This document shows positions 1-8,689 of a stretch of DNA of 64,000 nucleotides, piece after piece. The DNA lies in assembly GCA_034522075.1 (NCBI GenBank), contig JAXHLO010000006.1:434001-498000 (forward strand), read 5' to 3'. A program made the translations under genes and the position numbers. Source of the DNA: UBA7803 sp034522075. Lineage in GTDB: Bacteria; Pseudomonadota; Gammaproteobacteria; Pseudomonadales; Azotimanducaceae. The first letter of the stretch is position 1, and each line of letters starts with the position of its first letter. A model generated the notes under the pieces. The model was not told the DNA's origin and did not search any database. It saw nothing but the letters and a program-made list of their open reading frames with translations.

Positions 1-1
1 C

Positions 2-451
2 CAGCTCATGGACGACCTGACCGAGCGACTCGACCAGGTCATGGCCCAGGCCGCCGGCATCGAGGTCATCGACGTGCGCGTGAAACGCATCGATCTGCCC
101 ACCGAGGTGTCCCAGGCCGTCTACGAGCGCATGAACTCGGAGCGCCAGATCGAGGCGCGCCAGTATCGTGCCACTGGCCGTGAGCTGGCGCTGGGCATTC
201 GGGCAGACGCCGAACGGCAGACCGTGGTCATCGAAGCTCAGGCTTATCGTCAGGCGCAGATGATCCGCGGCGACGGCGACGCCGCAGCGGCCGCTGTCTA
301 TGCCGACGCATTCAATCAGGATGCCGATTTCTACCAGTTCTATCGCAGCATCAATGCCTATACCAATGTCTTCAAGGACAAGAGCGACTTCCTGGTGCTC
401 GATCCCAAAAGCGAATTCTTCAAATACCTCGATCGCGGGGAGGGTTCCTGA
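2..451 (+). CDS. hflC: HflC, membrane protease modulator (C-terminal part)
   Basis: The reading frame is already open at the window edge, so this is the 3' part of a longer gene; about 149 residues are visible and roughly half of the usual ~290-330 residues lie upstream. HflC is a stomatin/prohibitin (SPFH) family protein that forms, with HflK, a periplasm-facing complex around the FtsH protease and moderates its activity. The visible part has the late SPFH region (VIDVRVKRIDLP), the Arg/Glu/Ala-rich coiled-coil typical of HflC (ERQIEARQYRATGRE), and the conserved end with FYQFYRS and KSDFLVLDPKSEFFKY. It is followed, as in many gammaproteobacteria, by a DUF2065 gene, hisZ and purA. Confidence 0.95.
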   Translation, partial: QLMDDLTERLDQVMAQAAGIEVIDVRVKRIDLPTEVSQAVYERMNSERQIEARQYRATGRELALGIRADAERQTVVIEAQAYRQAQMIRGDGDAAAAAVYADAFNQDADFYQFYRSINAYTNVFKDKSDFLVLDPKSEFFKYLDRGEGS

Positions 452-498
452 TCTTGGCCGTGGTGTGTGCCGTACTGTCGTGTCGCTGACTGCCGATC

Positions 499-684
499 AT
501 GTGGAGAGATCTGGGCGTAGCCGTGTGCCTGGTGCTGGTCATCGAGGGGATCGTGCCGTTTCTCTATCCCCGCCGCTGGCGGCACCTGGCGCTGTCGCTG
601 GCTGAAGTAGACGACCGCACCATGCGCCTGGCGGGGCTGTCCAGCATGCTCCTCGGCACCGTGCTCCTTTATCTGATTCGCTAG
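499..684 (+). CDS. DUF2065 family small membrane protein (YjeT-like)
   Basis: A 61-residue protein with two hydrophobic stretches (about residues 5-22 and 45-60) around a short basic segment with PFLYPRRWR. The length, the FLxPxxWR segment and the position between hflC and hisZ/purA match the DUF2065 family (E. coli YjeT). The function of the family is not known; the repeated linkage with hflKC suggests a membrane role near the FtsH-HflKC complex, which is inference. It lies 48 nt after hflC and 12 nt before hisZ, so it is probably co-transcribed. Confidence 0.85.
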   Translation: MWRDLGVAVCLVLVIEGIVPFLYPRRWRHLALSLAEVDDRTMRLAGLSSMLLGTVLLYLIR

Positions 685-695
685 GCGGTTTTACC

Positions 696-1910
696 ATGGT
701 CAGACAACAGCACTGGCGGTTGCCTGAAGGTGTCGACGAGCTGTTGCCGCCGGCGGCCTGGCAGCTCGAAATGACCCGGCGCCGGGTGCTCGACGTTTTC
801 CGTAGCTGGGGTTTCGAATACGTCGACCCGCCTGTCATCGAGTATCTCGATGCGCTGCTGGTGGGCAGCGGCTCCGATATGGATCTGCAGACCCTGAAGG
901 TGGTGGATCAGCGCAGCGGACGATTGCTCGGTGTGCGTGCGGACATGACCTCACAGGCGGCACGTATCGACGCGCACAGCCTGCCGGCGGACGGCGTGCA
1001 GCGGTTGTGTTATTCGGGGTCCGTGGTGCACGCCAATCCCACTGCCGTGCTCGATACCCGGGTGCCGTTGAAGGCCGGCGCGGAAATATTCGGCACGCAA
1101 TCGCCGGCGGCCGACGCCGAAGTGATCGCCCTGCTGCTGGACGTGCTGCATACCGTGGGTATCACCGCGCCGGTGCTGGTTCTCGGTCACGTTGGCATCT
1201 ACAACGAGCTGGTGGGCGCACTGGATCTGCCGGCCGAGCAGGAGCGCACCCTGTTTTCCGCCGTGCAGCGTAAATCGGCTACGGATATCGCCGAACTGCT
1301 GGGCTCCGCGCCGGGTGCTGAACGGGTGGCGCGCCTGCCGGCGCTCATGGGCCGGCGCGATGTGCTGGACGAAGCACGCCGGGTTCTGGCCGTGGACGCT
1401 GCGGCCGGGAGCGCGAAGTCCCAGGCCGAGGCAGCGCTGGCCGGAGCCATCGACTCGCTGGAGCACCTGGCCGATCTGGTGGCGGAGCGATGTCCCGACG
1501 TGGAACTGCGCTTCGATCTGGCCGAGCTGGCCGGCTATGGCTATCACAATGGTCCGGTCTTTTCCGCCTATCAGGCGGGCAGCGGCAGTGCCGTGGCCCG
1601 GGGAGGCCGTTACGATGGTATCGGCGCGGCCTTCGGCCGTGCCCGTCCCGCAACCGGCTTCGACGTGAGCCTGAAGCAGCTTCCGCTGCAGGTGGAAAAT
1701 ACCGAACCTGCCGTCTGGGCGCCGTGGATAGACGGTGAACCGGCACGCCGGCAAGCGCTGCAGGCCTGCCTGCAACGCTTGCGGGCAGAAGGGGAAATCG
1801 TCCTGGCGGCGCTGTCGGCAAGCGACCGGCCGCCGGCGCGCTGTAACCGAATTCTTACCGAGGCCGACGGTAACTGGACCGTCCGCCCGCTGAAGCAAGA
1901 GCAATTCTGA
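696..1910 (+). CDS. hisZ: ATP phosphoribosyltransferase regulatory subunit HisZ
   Basis: A 404-residue paralogue of histidyl-tRNA synthetase that lacks aminoacylation and serves as the regulatory subunit for short-form HisG in the first step of histidine synthesis. The class II synthetase-like core is visible: WQLEMTRRRVLDVFRSWGFEYVDPP near residue 22, the motif 2-like LGVRADMTSQAARI, and a late GGRYDGIGAAFGRARPATGF. The C-terminal anticodon-binding domain of true HisRS is absent. Its presence implies that the genome carries a short HisG. The ATG at 696 gives a start matching the family. The stop overlaps the purA start by one base (TGATG). Confidence 0.95.
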   Translation: MVRQQHWRLPEGVDELLPPAAWQLEMTRRRVLDVFRSWGFEYVDPPVIEYLDALLVGSGSDMDLQTLKVVDQRSGRLLGVRADMTSQAARIDAHSLPADGVQRLCYSGSVVHANPTAVLDTRVPLKAGAEIFGTQSPAADAEVIALLLDVLHTVGITAPVLVLGHVGIYNELVGALDLPAEQERTLFSAVQRKSATDIAELLGSAPGAERVARLPALMGRRDVLDEARRVLAVDAAAGSAKSQAEAALAGAIDSLEHLADLVAERCPDVELRFDLAELAGYGYHNGPVFSAYQAGSGSAVARGGRYDGIGAAFGRARPATGFDVSLKQLPLQVENTEPAVWAPWIDGEPARRQALQACLQRLRAEGEIVLAALSASDRPPARCNRILTEADGNWTVRPLKQEQF

Positions 1911-3205
1911 TGGGCCGCAACGTCGTCGTGATCGGCACCCAGTGGGGTGATGAAGGAAAGGGCAAGGTCGTCGACCTGCTGACCGAAAAAGTTGCCGCCG
2001 TGGTGCGCTTCCAGGGCGGCCACAATGCCGGCCACACGCTGGTGATCAACGGCGAGAAGACCGTGCTGCACCTGATACCGTCCGGCATTCTGCGCCAGGG
2101 CGTGCAGTGCTTCATCGGCAACGGCGTCGTGCTGGAGCCCATGTCGCTGCTCGAGGAGGTGATCAGTTTGGAAGCGCGCGGCGTGCCGGTGCGCGAGCGG
2201 CTGCACATCAGTCCGGCCTGCCCGCTCATTCTGCCGTATCACGTCAAGCTCGATCTGGCCCGGGAGAAAGCCCGCGGCGAACAGAAGATCGGCACCACGG
2301 GGCGGGGCATCGGGCCGGCGTACGAAGACAAGGCAGCGCGGCGCGGCGTGCGCCTGGGCGACCTGTTCTACTGGCAGGGTTTTGCTGCCAAGCTGGCAGA
2401 GGTGATGGAGTATCACAACTTCATGCTCACCAACTACTACCACACCGACCCGGTGGACTTTCAGCAGACTCTGGATCAGTGCGCCGAGGTGGCGGAACAG
2501 ATCAAGCCCATGATGGCGGACATCATTCCCCTGCTCCACGAACTCCGTGAAGCCGGCAAGGACATTCTCTTCGAAGGCGCCCAGGGCGCCATGCTCGACG
2601 TGGATCTGGGCACCTACCCTTTCGTGACGTCCTCCAATACCACCGCCGGCGGCACCGCCGTGGGCAGCGGCTTCGGCCCGCGCTATCTCGACTATGTGCT
2701 GGGCATCACCAAGGCCTATTCCACCCGGGTGGGTTCCGGGCCGTTCCCCACGGAACTGTTCGATGACGTGGGCCGGCGCCTGGCCGAGCGCGGCAACGAG
2801 TTCGGCTCCACCACCGGGCGGCCGCGCCGCTGCGGCTGGTTCGATGCGGTGGCCTTGCGTCAGGCCGTGCAGATCAACAGCATCTCGGGATTGTGCATCA
2901 CCAAGCTGGACGTGCTGGACGGCCTGGAGACCATCCGCGTGTGCATCGACTACCAGACCGGCGAGGGTCTGCAGGGTATGGCCCGATTCGCCAGTGAGTA
3001 CTATGCCGACATCAAGCCGGTCTACGAGGAGCTGCCGGGCTGGCAGACGTCCACCCTGGGCATCAAGCGCTACGACGATCTGCCCGACAATGCCAAGGCA
3101 TACCTGCGGCGCATCGAGGCCACCGTGGGAGCCACCATCGATATCATCTCCACCGGCGCCGAACGCAGTGAAACCATCGTGCTGAAAGATCCTTTCGAGT
3201 CCTGA
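1910..3205 (+). CDS. purA: Adenylosuccinate synthetase
   Basis: A 431-residue enzyme that joins IMP and aspartate, using GTP, to form adenylosuccinate, the first committed step from IMP to AMP. It starts with the typical MGRNVVVIGTQWGDEGKGK, where GDEGKGK is the GTP/catalytic loop, followed by GGHNAGHT, the IMP loop IGTTGRGIGPAYEDK, the switch region FEGAQGAMLDVDLGTYP and the end segment ISTGAERSETI. Full length with no gaps. It is translationally coupled to hisZ, and the hisZ-purA pairing is common in this group. Confidence 0.98.
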   Translation: MGRNVVVIGTQWGDEGKGKVVDLLTEKVAAVVRFQGGHNAGHTLVINGEKTVLHLIPSGILRQGVQCFIGNGVVLEPMSLLEEVISLEARGVPVRERLHISPACPLILPYHVKLDLAREKARGEQKIGTTGRGIGPAYEDKAARRGVRLGDLFYWQGFAAKLAEVMEYHNFMLTNYYHTDPVDFQQTLDQCAEVAEQIKPMMADIIPLLHELREAGKDILFEGAQGAMLDVDLGTYPFVTSSNTTAGGTAVGSGFGPRYLDYVLGITKAYSTRVGSGPFPTELFDDVGRRLAERGNEFGSTTGRPRRCGWFDAVALRQAVQINSISGLCITKLDVLDGLETIRVCIDYQTGEGLQGMARFASEYYADIKPVYEELPGWQTSTLGIKRYDDLPDNAKAYLRRIEATVGATIDIISTGAERSETIVLKDPFES

Positions 3206-3228
3206 TCCCAGTAACAGGAGCCCCTACC

Positions 3229-3426
3229 GTGCCCATCGAAGCGAAACTGCTGGAGATCCTGGTGTGCCCGGTGAGCAAAGCCTCGCTGGTCTACAACCAG
3301 GAACTCGACGAACTGTGGTGCCGGGCCAGCGGGCTCGCCTATCCCATTCGCGACGGCATTCCCGTGATGCTCGAGGAAGAGGCGCGGCAGCTCAGCGACG
3401 AAGAGCGGGCCTCCCTGAAAGACTGA
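3229..3426 (+). CDS. Trm112-like / UPF0434 small protein
   Basis: A 65-residue protein of the Trm112p-like (YcaR/UPF0434) family, recognised by KLLEILVCPVSKASLVY near the N-terminus and YPIRDGIPVMLEEEAR in the centre. Family members are small zinc-ribbon-like partners; here only Cys13 and Cys31 remain, as in many bacterial members, so zinc binding is doubtful. In other gammaproteobacteria the gene lies near lpxK/kdsB; here it follows purA by 23 nt. Its function in bacteria is poorly defined. Confidence 0.85.
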   Translation: MPIEAKLLEILVCPVSKASLVYNQELDELWCRASGLAYPIRDGIPVMLEEEARQLSDEERASLKD

Positions 3427-3445
3427 CCCGGGCGTTACCATTGGT

Positions 3446-3451
3446 TACAAT
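3446..3451 (+). promoter_or_regulatory. Possible -10 box for folE2
   Basis: TACAAT, a near-consensus sigma70 -10 hexamer, lies about 35 nt before the folE2 start in the short gap after the Trm112-like gene. No good TTGACA-like -35 box is seen at 16-18 nt, so the call is weak. Confidence 0.25.
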
Positions 3452-3485
3452 GGCCGGTCACCCGGCAGTTGCGTAGGATACCGGC

Positions 3486-4436
3486 ATGAACAGGCCTGAA
3501 CTTATCGTGGCGAACGACTTACCGGACGTGGCGCGCCACGGGCTGCAGAGCCCGCTGGCGACCCTGGACTGGGTCGGTATGAGCGGTATTCATCAACCGC
3601 TGATGATTCGCGACGGCAGCGCTGTGCGCGGTGTGCAGAGCCGGGTGCAGATCTATGTAGACCTGGCCGACGAGCTGGCCAAGGGCATTCACATGTCGCG
3701 CCTGTACCTGATTCTCGATGAGCATTCCGAGACCCGGGCGCTGTCCGCGGCGGGCCTCAAGCTGATGCTGGCCAGCGTGCTGGAGTCGCACCGCGACCTC
3801 AGTACCCAGGCGTTCATACAGTTCGACTTCGACTACTTCCTGCGGCGCCCGGCCCTGGTCAGCGACAATTCCGGCTGGAACTCCTATCCAGTGACCATCC
3901 GCGGCACCCTGTGCCAGGGTGAGATCGTTCTGGAGCTGCAGCTCGCCGTGCAGTATTCGTCCACCTGCCCGTGCTCCGCGGCGCTGGCCCGGCAACTCAT
4001 TCAGAATCAGTTCGAAGCGGACTTCGGCAGTGCCGGTCAGGTGAGCGCCAGCGACGTGAAAGCGTGGCTCGGCACAGAGCAGGGCATCATGGCGACGCCG
4101 CACAGTCAGCGCAGTACGGCACACGTTCTGGTGCGCCTGGCGGACGGCATCGAGACCTTTCCCATCACCGAGGTCATCGATGAGGTGGAAGGCATTCTCA
4201 AGACACCGGTACAGACCGCGGTGAAGCGTGAAGACGAACAGGAGTTCGCGCGTCTCAACGGACAGAACCTCATGTTCATCGAAGATGCCGGGCGTAAGCT
4301 GAAAGGCAACCTCGGCCTCGACCCCCGTCTGGCTGATTTCTGGGTGCGCATCGAGCACCATGAAAGCCTGCATGCCCATGATGCCGTGGGCGTTTTCACC
4401 AAAGGCGTTGCGGACGGCTACCGGGCCATCCCCTGA
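3486..4436 (+). CDS. folE2: GTP cyclohydrolase I type 2 (FolE2)
   Basis: A 316-residue GTP cyclohydrolase of the FolE2 (type IB) class, which opens GTP to dihydroneopterin triphosphate, the first step of folate/pterin synthesis. Diagnostic segments are LDWVGMSGIHQPL at the N-terminus, the catalytic cysteine region STCPCSAALARQL (about residue 160), TPHSQRS with the conserved His, and the C-terminal RIEHHESLHAHDAVG. FolE2 works with several metals and is often kept for zinc limitation. Whether a type 1 FolE also exists cannot be seen here. It stands apart from other folate genes. Confidence 0.96.
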   Translation: MNRPELIVANDLPDVARHGLQSPLATLDWVGMSGIHQPLMIRDGSAVRGVQSRVQIYVDLADELAKGIHMSRLYLILDEHSETRALSAAGLKLMLASVLESHRDLSTQAFIQFDFDYFLRRPALVSDNSGWNSYPVTIRGTLCQGEIVLELQLAVQYSSTCPCSAALARQLIQNQFEADFGSAGQVSASDVKAWLGTEQGIMATPHSQRSTAHVLVRLADGIETFPITEVIDEVEGILKTPVQTAVKREDEQEFARLNGQNLMFIEDAGRKLKGNLGLDPRLADFWVRIEHHESLHAHDAVGVFTKGVADGYRAIP

Positions 4437-4495
4437 ACCCTTGCACCGGTGTGTCAATGCGGTAAGTATCGCGCAGCACGAAACGGGAAGATGCC

Positions 4496-5635
4496 ATGAG
4501 CCACGATGTGGTGATCAGCGGGGCCGGGCTGTGGAAGCCCGAACACCGGATCAGCAATGCCGAACTGGTAGAAAGCTACAACGCCTGGGCCGAGCAGTAC
4601 AACTCGCACCACGCCGATGCCATCGCTGCGGGGCAGGTGGAGGCCAAGCCCTATTCCAGCGAGGCATTCATCGAGAAGGCTTCGGGCATCAGAAGCCGCT
4701 ACGCCTACGTGAAGGACGGCATTCTCAATGTGGAACGGATGCGCCCGAAGATTCCGCTGCGCGCCGAAGACGAGCTGTCGCATCAGGCGGAAATTGCTTT
4801 AAACGCTGCCCGGCCGGCGCTGCAGGCTGCGGGCCGCCTGAACACCGACGGCAGCGCGGCCGGCGTGGACATGGTGATCGTATCCTGCGCCTACACGGAA
4901 CGTTCCTATCCCGCCATCGCCATCGAGGTCCAGCACGAGCTGGGTATCGAGGGCAGCGGTTTTGACATGCTGGTGGCATGCTCCGCCGCGACCTTTGCCC
5001 TGCAGCGGGCGGCGGATGCCATCAAAGCGGGCTCGGCGCGCAGCGTGCTGGTGATCAATCCGGAACTTACCTCGCCGCAGGTGAACTATACCGACCGCGA
5101 CAGCCACTTCATTTTCGGCGACGTCAGCACCGCCATGCTGCTCGAGCGGGCCGACACCGCTACGGCCGGGCATTGCTATCAGATCATCGGCAGCCGGGCG
5201 CGCACACTCTACTCGAACAATATCCGCTCCAATTTCGGCTATGTGGCGTTCGCCCAGGATGCCGATGCGTTCGGTCCGGCGAACCTGTTCCACCAGAACG
5301 GCCGCAAGGTGTTCAAAGAGGTCTGTCCCATGGCGGCCGAGCATCTCGAGCGCCAGATCAGCGAGTGCGGACTGGCCGTCGGCGACGTGCAACGCTGGTG
5401 GCTGCATCAGGCCAACCTCAACATGAACCAGCTCATCGTCAGACGTCTGCTGGGGCGGGATGCCAGCCAGCAGGAGGCTCCCATCGTGCTCGACGAATTC
5501 GCCAACACGGCTTCGGCGGGCTCGATAATTGCTTTCTGCCAGCATCACGAAGACCTGCGGGCCGGCGACCACGGCGTCATCTGTTCGTTCGGTGCGGGCT
5601 ATTCCATCGGCAGCCTGGTCGTACGCAAGCTCTGA
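4496..5635 (+). CDS. Beta-ketoacyl-ACP synthase III family protein
   Basis: A 379-residue thiolase-fold condensing enzyme of the FabH class. The Cys-His-Asn triad is visible: Cys162 in ACSAATFALQ, His in WLHQANLNMNQL and Asn in EFANTASAGS. The N-terminal insert (SYNAWAEQYNSHHADAIAAGQ) and FIEKASGIRSRY resemble the FabH-like group of Pseudomonas PA3286, which can use medium-chain acyl-CoA primers, rather than the housekeeping FabH. It could feed beta-oxidation products into fatty acid synthesis; this is inference. It is not next to fab genes and lies 17 kb from the polyene cluster, so a link to that cluster is unproven. Confidence 0.88.
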   Translation: MSHDVVISGAGLWKPEHRISNAELVESYNAWAEQYNSHHADAIAAGQVEAKPYSSEAFIEKASGIRSRYAYVKDGILNVERMRPKIPLRAEDELSHQAEIALNAARPALQAAGRLNTDGSAAGVDMVIVSCAYTERSYPAIAIEVQHELGIEGSGFDMLVACSAATFALQRAADAIKAGSARSVLVINPELTSPQVNYTDRDSHFIFGDVSTAMLLERADTATAGHCYQIIGSRARTLYSNNIRSNFGYVAFAQDADAFGPANLFHQNGRKVFKEVCPMAAEHLERQISECGLAVGDVQRWWLHQANLNMNQLIVRRLLGRDASQQEAPIVLDEFANTASAGSIIAFCQHHEDLRAGDHGVICSFGAGYSIGSLVVRKL

Positions 5636-5657
5636 TGGCGGGGGCGGCAAGCGCGAC

Positions 5658-6629
5658 ATGATCCTGTCCCTGGTCTATCTGCTCATCGGGCTGGTTCTGC
5701 TCATCGTCGCCGCCGAGCGGTTCGTCTTCGGCGCGTCAGCGCTGGCCTATAACCTGCGGGTGTCGCCGTTGCTGATCGGCGTCATCATCGTCGGTTTCGG
5801 CACATCGGCACCGGAGATGCTCGTCTCCGGCCTGGCCGCCTGGCAGGGCAACTCCGGGCTGGCCATCGGCAATGCCATCGGCTCGAATGTCGCCAATGTG
5901 GCGCTGATTCTCGGCATTGCAGCCCTGATCCGTCCGCTCTCCGTCCACTCCTTGGTGCTGCGCCGGGAGTTGCCCATCCTGCTGGCGGCCATGATGATCG
6001 GCTGGGTTCTGCTCAGCAACGGCCGGATCGACCGCATTGACGGCATTCTGCTGCTGCTGGCGCTGGCTGGCATCCTCTACTGGATGATCTCCGTTGCCCA
6101 TCGGGCGCGCGCCGAGGGTCTCGACCCGGGCGTGGAGACCATGGAACCTGCCGAACGCATTTCCAATCTCCGGGCCGGTGTGTGGCTGGGCATCGGCCTG
6201 GCCGTGCTGCTGGGCAGTTCCCGGTTGCTGGTCTCGTCTGCCGTGGATCTGGCCGAATTGTTCGGGGTGAGCGACCTCGTCATCGGTCTCACGGTCGTTG
6301 CCGTCGGTACCAGTCTGCCGGAGCTGGCAGCATCGGTCATGGCCGCTTTCAAGAACCAATCCGACATCGCCATCGGCAATGTGGTGGGCTCCAACACGTT
6401 CAACACGCTGGCCGTGCTCGGCCTGCCCGGGGTGATTGCGCCGGGGCCGTTTGCCCCGGAGGTTCTCACCCGCGACATGCCCATCATGGTGGTGCTGACC
6501 CTGGCGCTGTTCGCCATGGCCTACGGCTACGGCAGCAGCGGCCGTATCAACCGCGTGGAAGGCGGCATCCTGTTGAGCTGTTTCTTCGCCTATCAATGGC
6601 TGCTGTTCGGCCCCGGGACCCTGGGGTGA
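5658..6629 (+). CDS. Calcium/sodium exchanger (YrbG-like, CaCA family)
   Basis: A 323-residue inner-membrane antiporter with the two inverted repeats of the CaCA superfamily. Each repeat has its alpha motif: GFGTSAPEMLVS with GNAIGSNVANVALILG in the first, and AVGTSLPELAASV with GNVVGSNTFNTLAVLG in the second. Ten or so hydrophobic segments fit the YrbG topology. The frame is open further upstream into the previous gene, but the ATG at 5658 is the start that begins directly with the first membrane helix. The substrate could be Ca2+ or another cation. Confidence 0.9.
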   Translation: MILSLVYLLIGLVLLIVAAERFVFGASALAYNLRVSPLLIGVIIVGFGTSAPEMLVSGLAAWQGNSGLAIGNAIGSNVANVALILGIAALIRPLSVHSLVLRRELPILLAAMMIGWVLLSNGRIDRIDGILLLLALAGILYWMISVAHRARAEGLDPGVETMEPAERISNLRAGVWLGIGLAVLLGSSRLLVSSAVDLAELFGVSDLVIGLTVVAVGTSLPELAASVMAAFKNQSDIAIGNVVGSNTFNTLAVLGLPGVIAPGPFAPEVLTRDMPIMVVLTLALFAMAYGYGSSGRINRVEGGILLSCFFAYQWLLFGPGTLG

Positions 6630-6653
6630 CAGGCCTGAATGTGCTGCGCCGCT

Positions 6654-7898
6654 TCAGCGGCGCTGCGGAACCTCACCGGACTCGAGCACACGGCTCAGTA
6701 CGGCTGAAGGCCGGCCCAGACGTGCCTCGAGCAACCCGGCCAGGCGCTCGCGGCTGATGCTGCCCTGCAACAGCTCGGCCACTACGGGGTCGAGACATTC
6801 GCCGGCTGCGGCCAGTTCCAGTTGCAGATCTCGAAACAGCAGCACCGCACGGGCGGTGTCTGGGCCGGTGGATGGATGGGCCAGGCGGCCGTTTTCCTGT
6901 TGCGCCCAGTCGCGATGCCAGTCCAAGGCCCGCTCGAAGCGGTCACCGCTGATACCGCCGCTGCGCAGCAGAATCACCAAGCCGTAGTATTCTGCTACGC
7001 CTTCGACGATCCAGTCGTCGCCGTCCGCCGGCGGCTGAGTCATGGCCACGTGCATCAGCTCATGCAGCACGGGACTGGTGGCGTTGCCGCTCAGCAGCGG
7101 CCGGTCCGGGTGCAGATACAGCGAGCCGGGTCCCGACAGACCGCCGCGCCACATGTCCCGGCCGGCGCCCACGATGAGCACCCGCCGCGGCAGTGACGGT
7201 GCGATGGCCACCAGTTCCGGCAGGGTCCAGTGCAGAAACGCCAACAGATCCATGCGGCGAAAACCCTGATCCCGGGGGCCGGCGATGGCCACACGCCGGC
7301 CGGCGATGGTGCTGCGCCGAATGCCCAGATCACCGGCAGCCAGCCAGCCCAGCGGGCGGTCGAGGCGCCGTCCCGCGGTATCGAAGTCGACCGTGCCGTC
7401 TACCGGGCCGTACGGTGTTTCGAAGCTCCAGCCCTCGGGGCCGGCCAGGGTCAGGCTGGCCCGCGACGAAGTGCCGCGGCGGCTGCGGGAGCGTGCCGGG
7501 GGAAACAGGTCATCGAGTCGCGCCACGGCCCAATCAGCCGTCATGCGGGCGTCCGGGTCGCCGGAGCGCTGACTTTTCACGCGCACGCGGTAACGGATTT
7601 CGCCGCCTTCGGCGGGTACCTGCCAGAGCACCCGGCGGCCCTGGCGCGTGATCTCGCCGTCGCCGCTGAACTCGCTGTAGCGTGACGACGGTGCATTGAA
7701 ATCCAGGAGACGCAGGCGTGACGATTCCTGCCGGACGGTAATGCGCGCCTGCGCACACCCCGTGTCGGGCTGGAAAGTGGCCTGGTAAGCCAGGTCGTAG
7801 TCACGAGCCGTTTCAGCGGCGAGGAGCAGGCCGGGTAGACACGACGCTGCACTCAGCAGCATGCCGAGCGCTCTGCGGCCCCACACAGCCGACGCCAT
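6654..7898 (-). CDS. Secreted gluzincin-type metallopeptidase (M61-like), putative
   Basis: A 414-residue protein with an N-terminal signal-like segment (LGMLLSAASCLPGLLLAAE) and a zinc-peptidase signature near residue 280, HELMH, followed about 16 residues later by WIVEGVAEYY, which would supply the third Glu ligand. The first 200 residues look like a beta-rich domain, as in M61 glycyl-aminopeptidases. The M61 PDZ domain is not evident. It is the last gene of the minus-strand signalling operon. Its ATG overlaps the preceding stop (TGATG), and a TTG one codon earlier is the alternative start. The substrate and any link to signalling are unknown. Confidence 0.7.
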   Translation of the reverse strand: MASAVWGRRALGMLLSAASCLPGLLLAAETARDYDLAYQATFQPDTGCAQARITVRQESSRLRLLDFNAPSSRYSEFSGDGEITRQGRRVLWQVPAEGGEIRYRVRVKSQRSGDPDARMTADWAVARLDDLFPPARSRSRRGTSSRASLTLAGPEGWSFETPYGPVDGTVDFDTAGRRLDRPLGWLAAGDLGIRRSTIAGRRVAIAGPRDQGFRRMDLLAFLHWTLPELVAIAPSLPRRVLIVGAGRDMWRGGLSGPGSLYLHPDRPLLSGNATSPVLHELMHVAMTQPPADGDDWIVEGVAEYYGLVILLRSGGISGDRFERALDWHRDWAQQENGRLAHPSTGPDTARAVLLFRDLQLELAAAGECLDPVVAELLQGSISRERLAGLLEARLGRPSAVLSRVLESGEVPQRR

Positions 7899-8647
7899 CA
7901 AAGCGATGCGGCAGGCAGGCTGATGGTCAGGCGCCCGCCATCCGGGTCGACGTTAACCTTGCCCCCCATCAGGTCGATCAGGCGCACGGCATTGCTGACG
8001 TGGAGATCGCAGCTGCCGGGCTGCAGGGTGCCGGCGGGCCGCTCGGCGGGCAGCGCGTCCGCCGCTGCTCCGGGCGGGCCTATCTGCGCGACCACCTGAT
8101 TGCCGTGATGGAGCACTGTCAGGCTTCGGTGCAGCGCCGCTGACTCCGCGGTTTCGCCGACCTGGCTGAGCATGTGTCTGGCCAGCGCGGAGAGAGCCCC
8201 ACGCAGATGGTCGATGTCGCCCAGTGCCTGGCCCGACTCCGTCATGGGCTCGGGCCGCACGGCGGCGGCGCCCTTGGCAGCGCAGGCCGCGTCCAGTACC
8301 TCCCGGGTCAGGGCCGGCAGGTCCAGTGGAGCAGCCTCCACGCTGAGCTGGCCGCGTTCCAGGGAGGCGTGCAGGCGCAGAGCGTCGGCAAGCTGCAACA
8401 GGCTCTCGGCCGCCTCGCTGCCGAGGGCCAGGTAACGGCGTTCGCCCTCGTCCAGCCCGGTCGACTCCTCGAGCAGCTCAAAGACCCCGAGGATCACCGA
8501 CAATGGCGAGCGCATGTCGTGGTTAGTGCGGCTCAGGACAGCCAGTTTGGTGTCTGCGGCCGCGTGTCGGGCGGCGCCCATGGGCCCGCCCGGGCTGTGC
8601 TGTCTGCTGAGCATGACGTTCCTGCTGTGTCTGTCTTGCTGGTTCAT
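7898..8647 (-). CDS. Histidine-kinase-like protein with intact H-box and degenerate ATPase domain
   Basis: A 249-residue protein with a clear HisKA dimerisation/phosphoacceptor segment, SRTNHDMRSPLSVILG (His43). The following ~150 residues should be the HATPase domain, but the expected N-box (NxxxNA) reads RGALSALARHML, and no DxGxG or GxGxG box is present; only an end like that of an HATPase fold remains (GGKVNVDPDGGRLTISLP). It therefore probably cannot bind ATP in the normal way and may act as a phosphotransfer or docking partner for the nearby regulators. It lies between a REC regulator and a peptidase in one operon. Confidence 0.7.
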   Translation of the reverse strand: MNQQDRHSRNVMLSRQHSPGGPMGAARHAAADTKLAVLSRTNHDMRSPLSVILGVFELLEESTGLDEGERRYLALGSEAAESLLQLADALRLHASLERGQLSVEAAPLDLPALTREVLDAACAAKGAAAVRPEPMTESGQALGDIDHLRGALSALARHMLSQVGETAESAALHRSLTVLHHGNQVVAQIGPPGAAADALPAERPAGTLQPGSCDLHVSNAVRLIDLMGGKVNVDPDGGRLTISLPAASL

Positions 8648-8689
8648 TCTACGCCTTAGTGCCCTGAGGCACTAAAGGTCACCCGTGCT

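Noticed and set aside
4496..5635. The FabH-like synthase as part of the polyene cluster
   Set aside because: It is about 17 kb away behind unrelated housekeeping and signalling genes and is found alone in other genomes; no sequence link to the cluster is seen.
6646..6663. Hairpin GCGCCGC-TTCA-GCGGCGC between the convergent exchanger and peptidase genes as a terminator
   Set aside because: There is no T-run on either strand, and half of the stem lies in the peptidase coding end; the GC content makes such short stems common.
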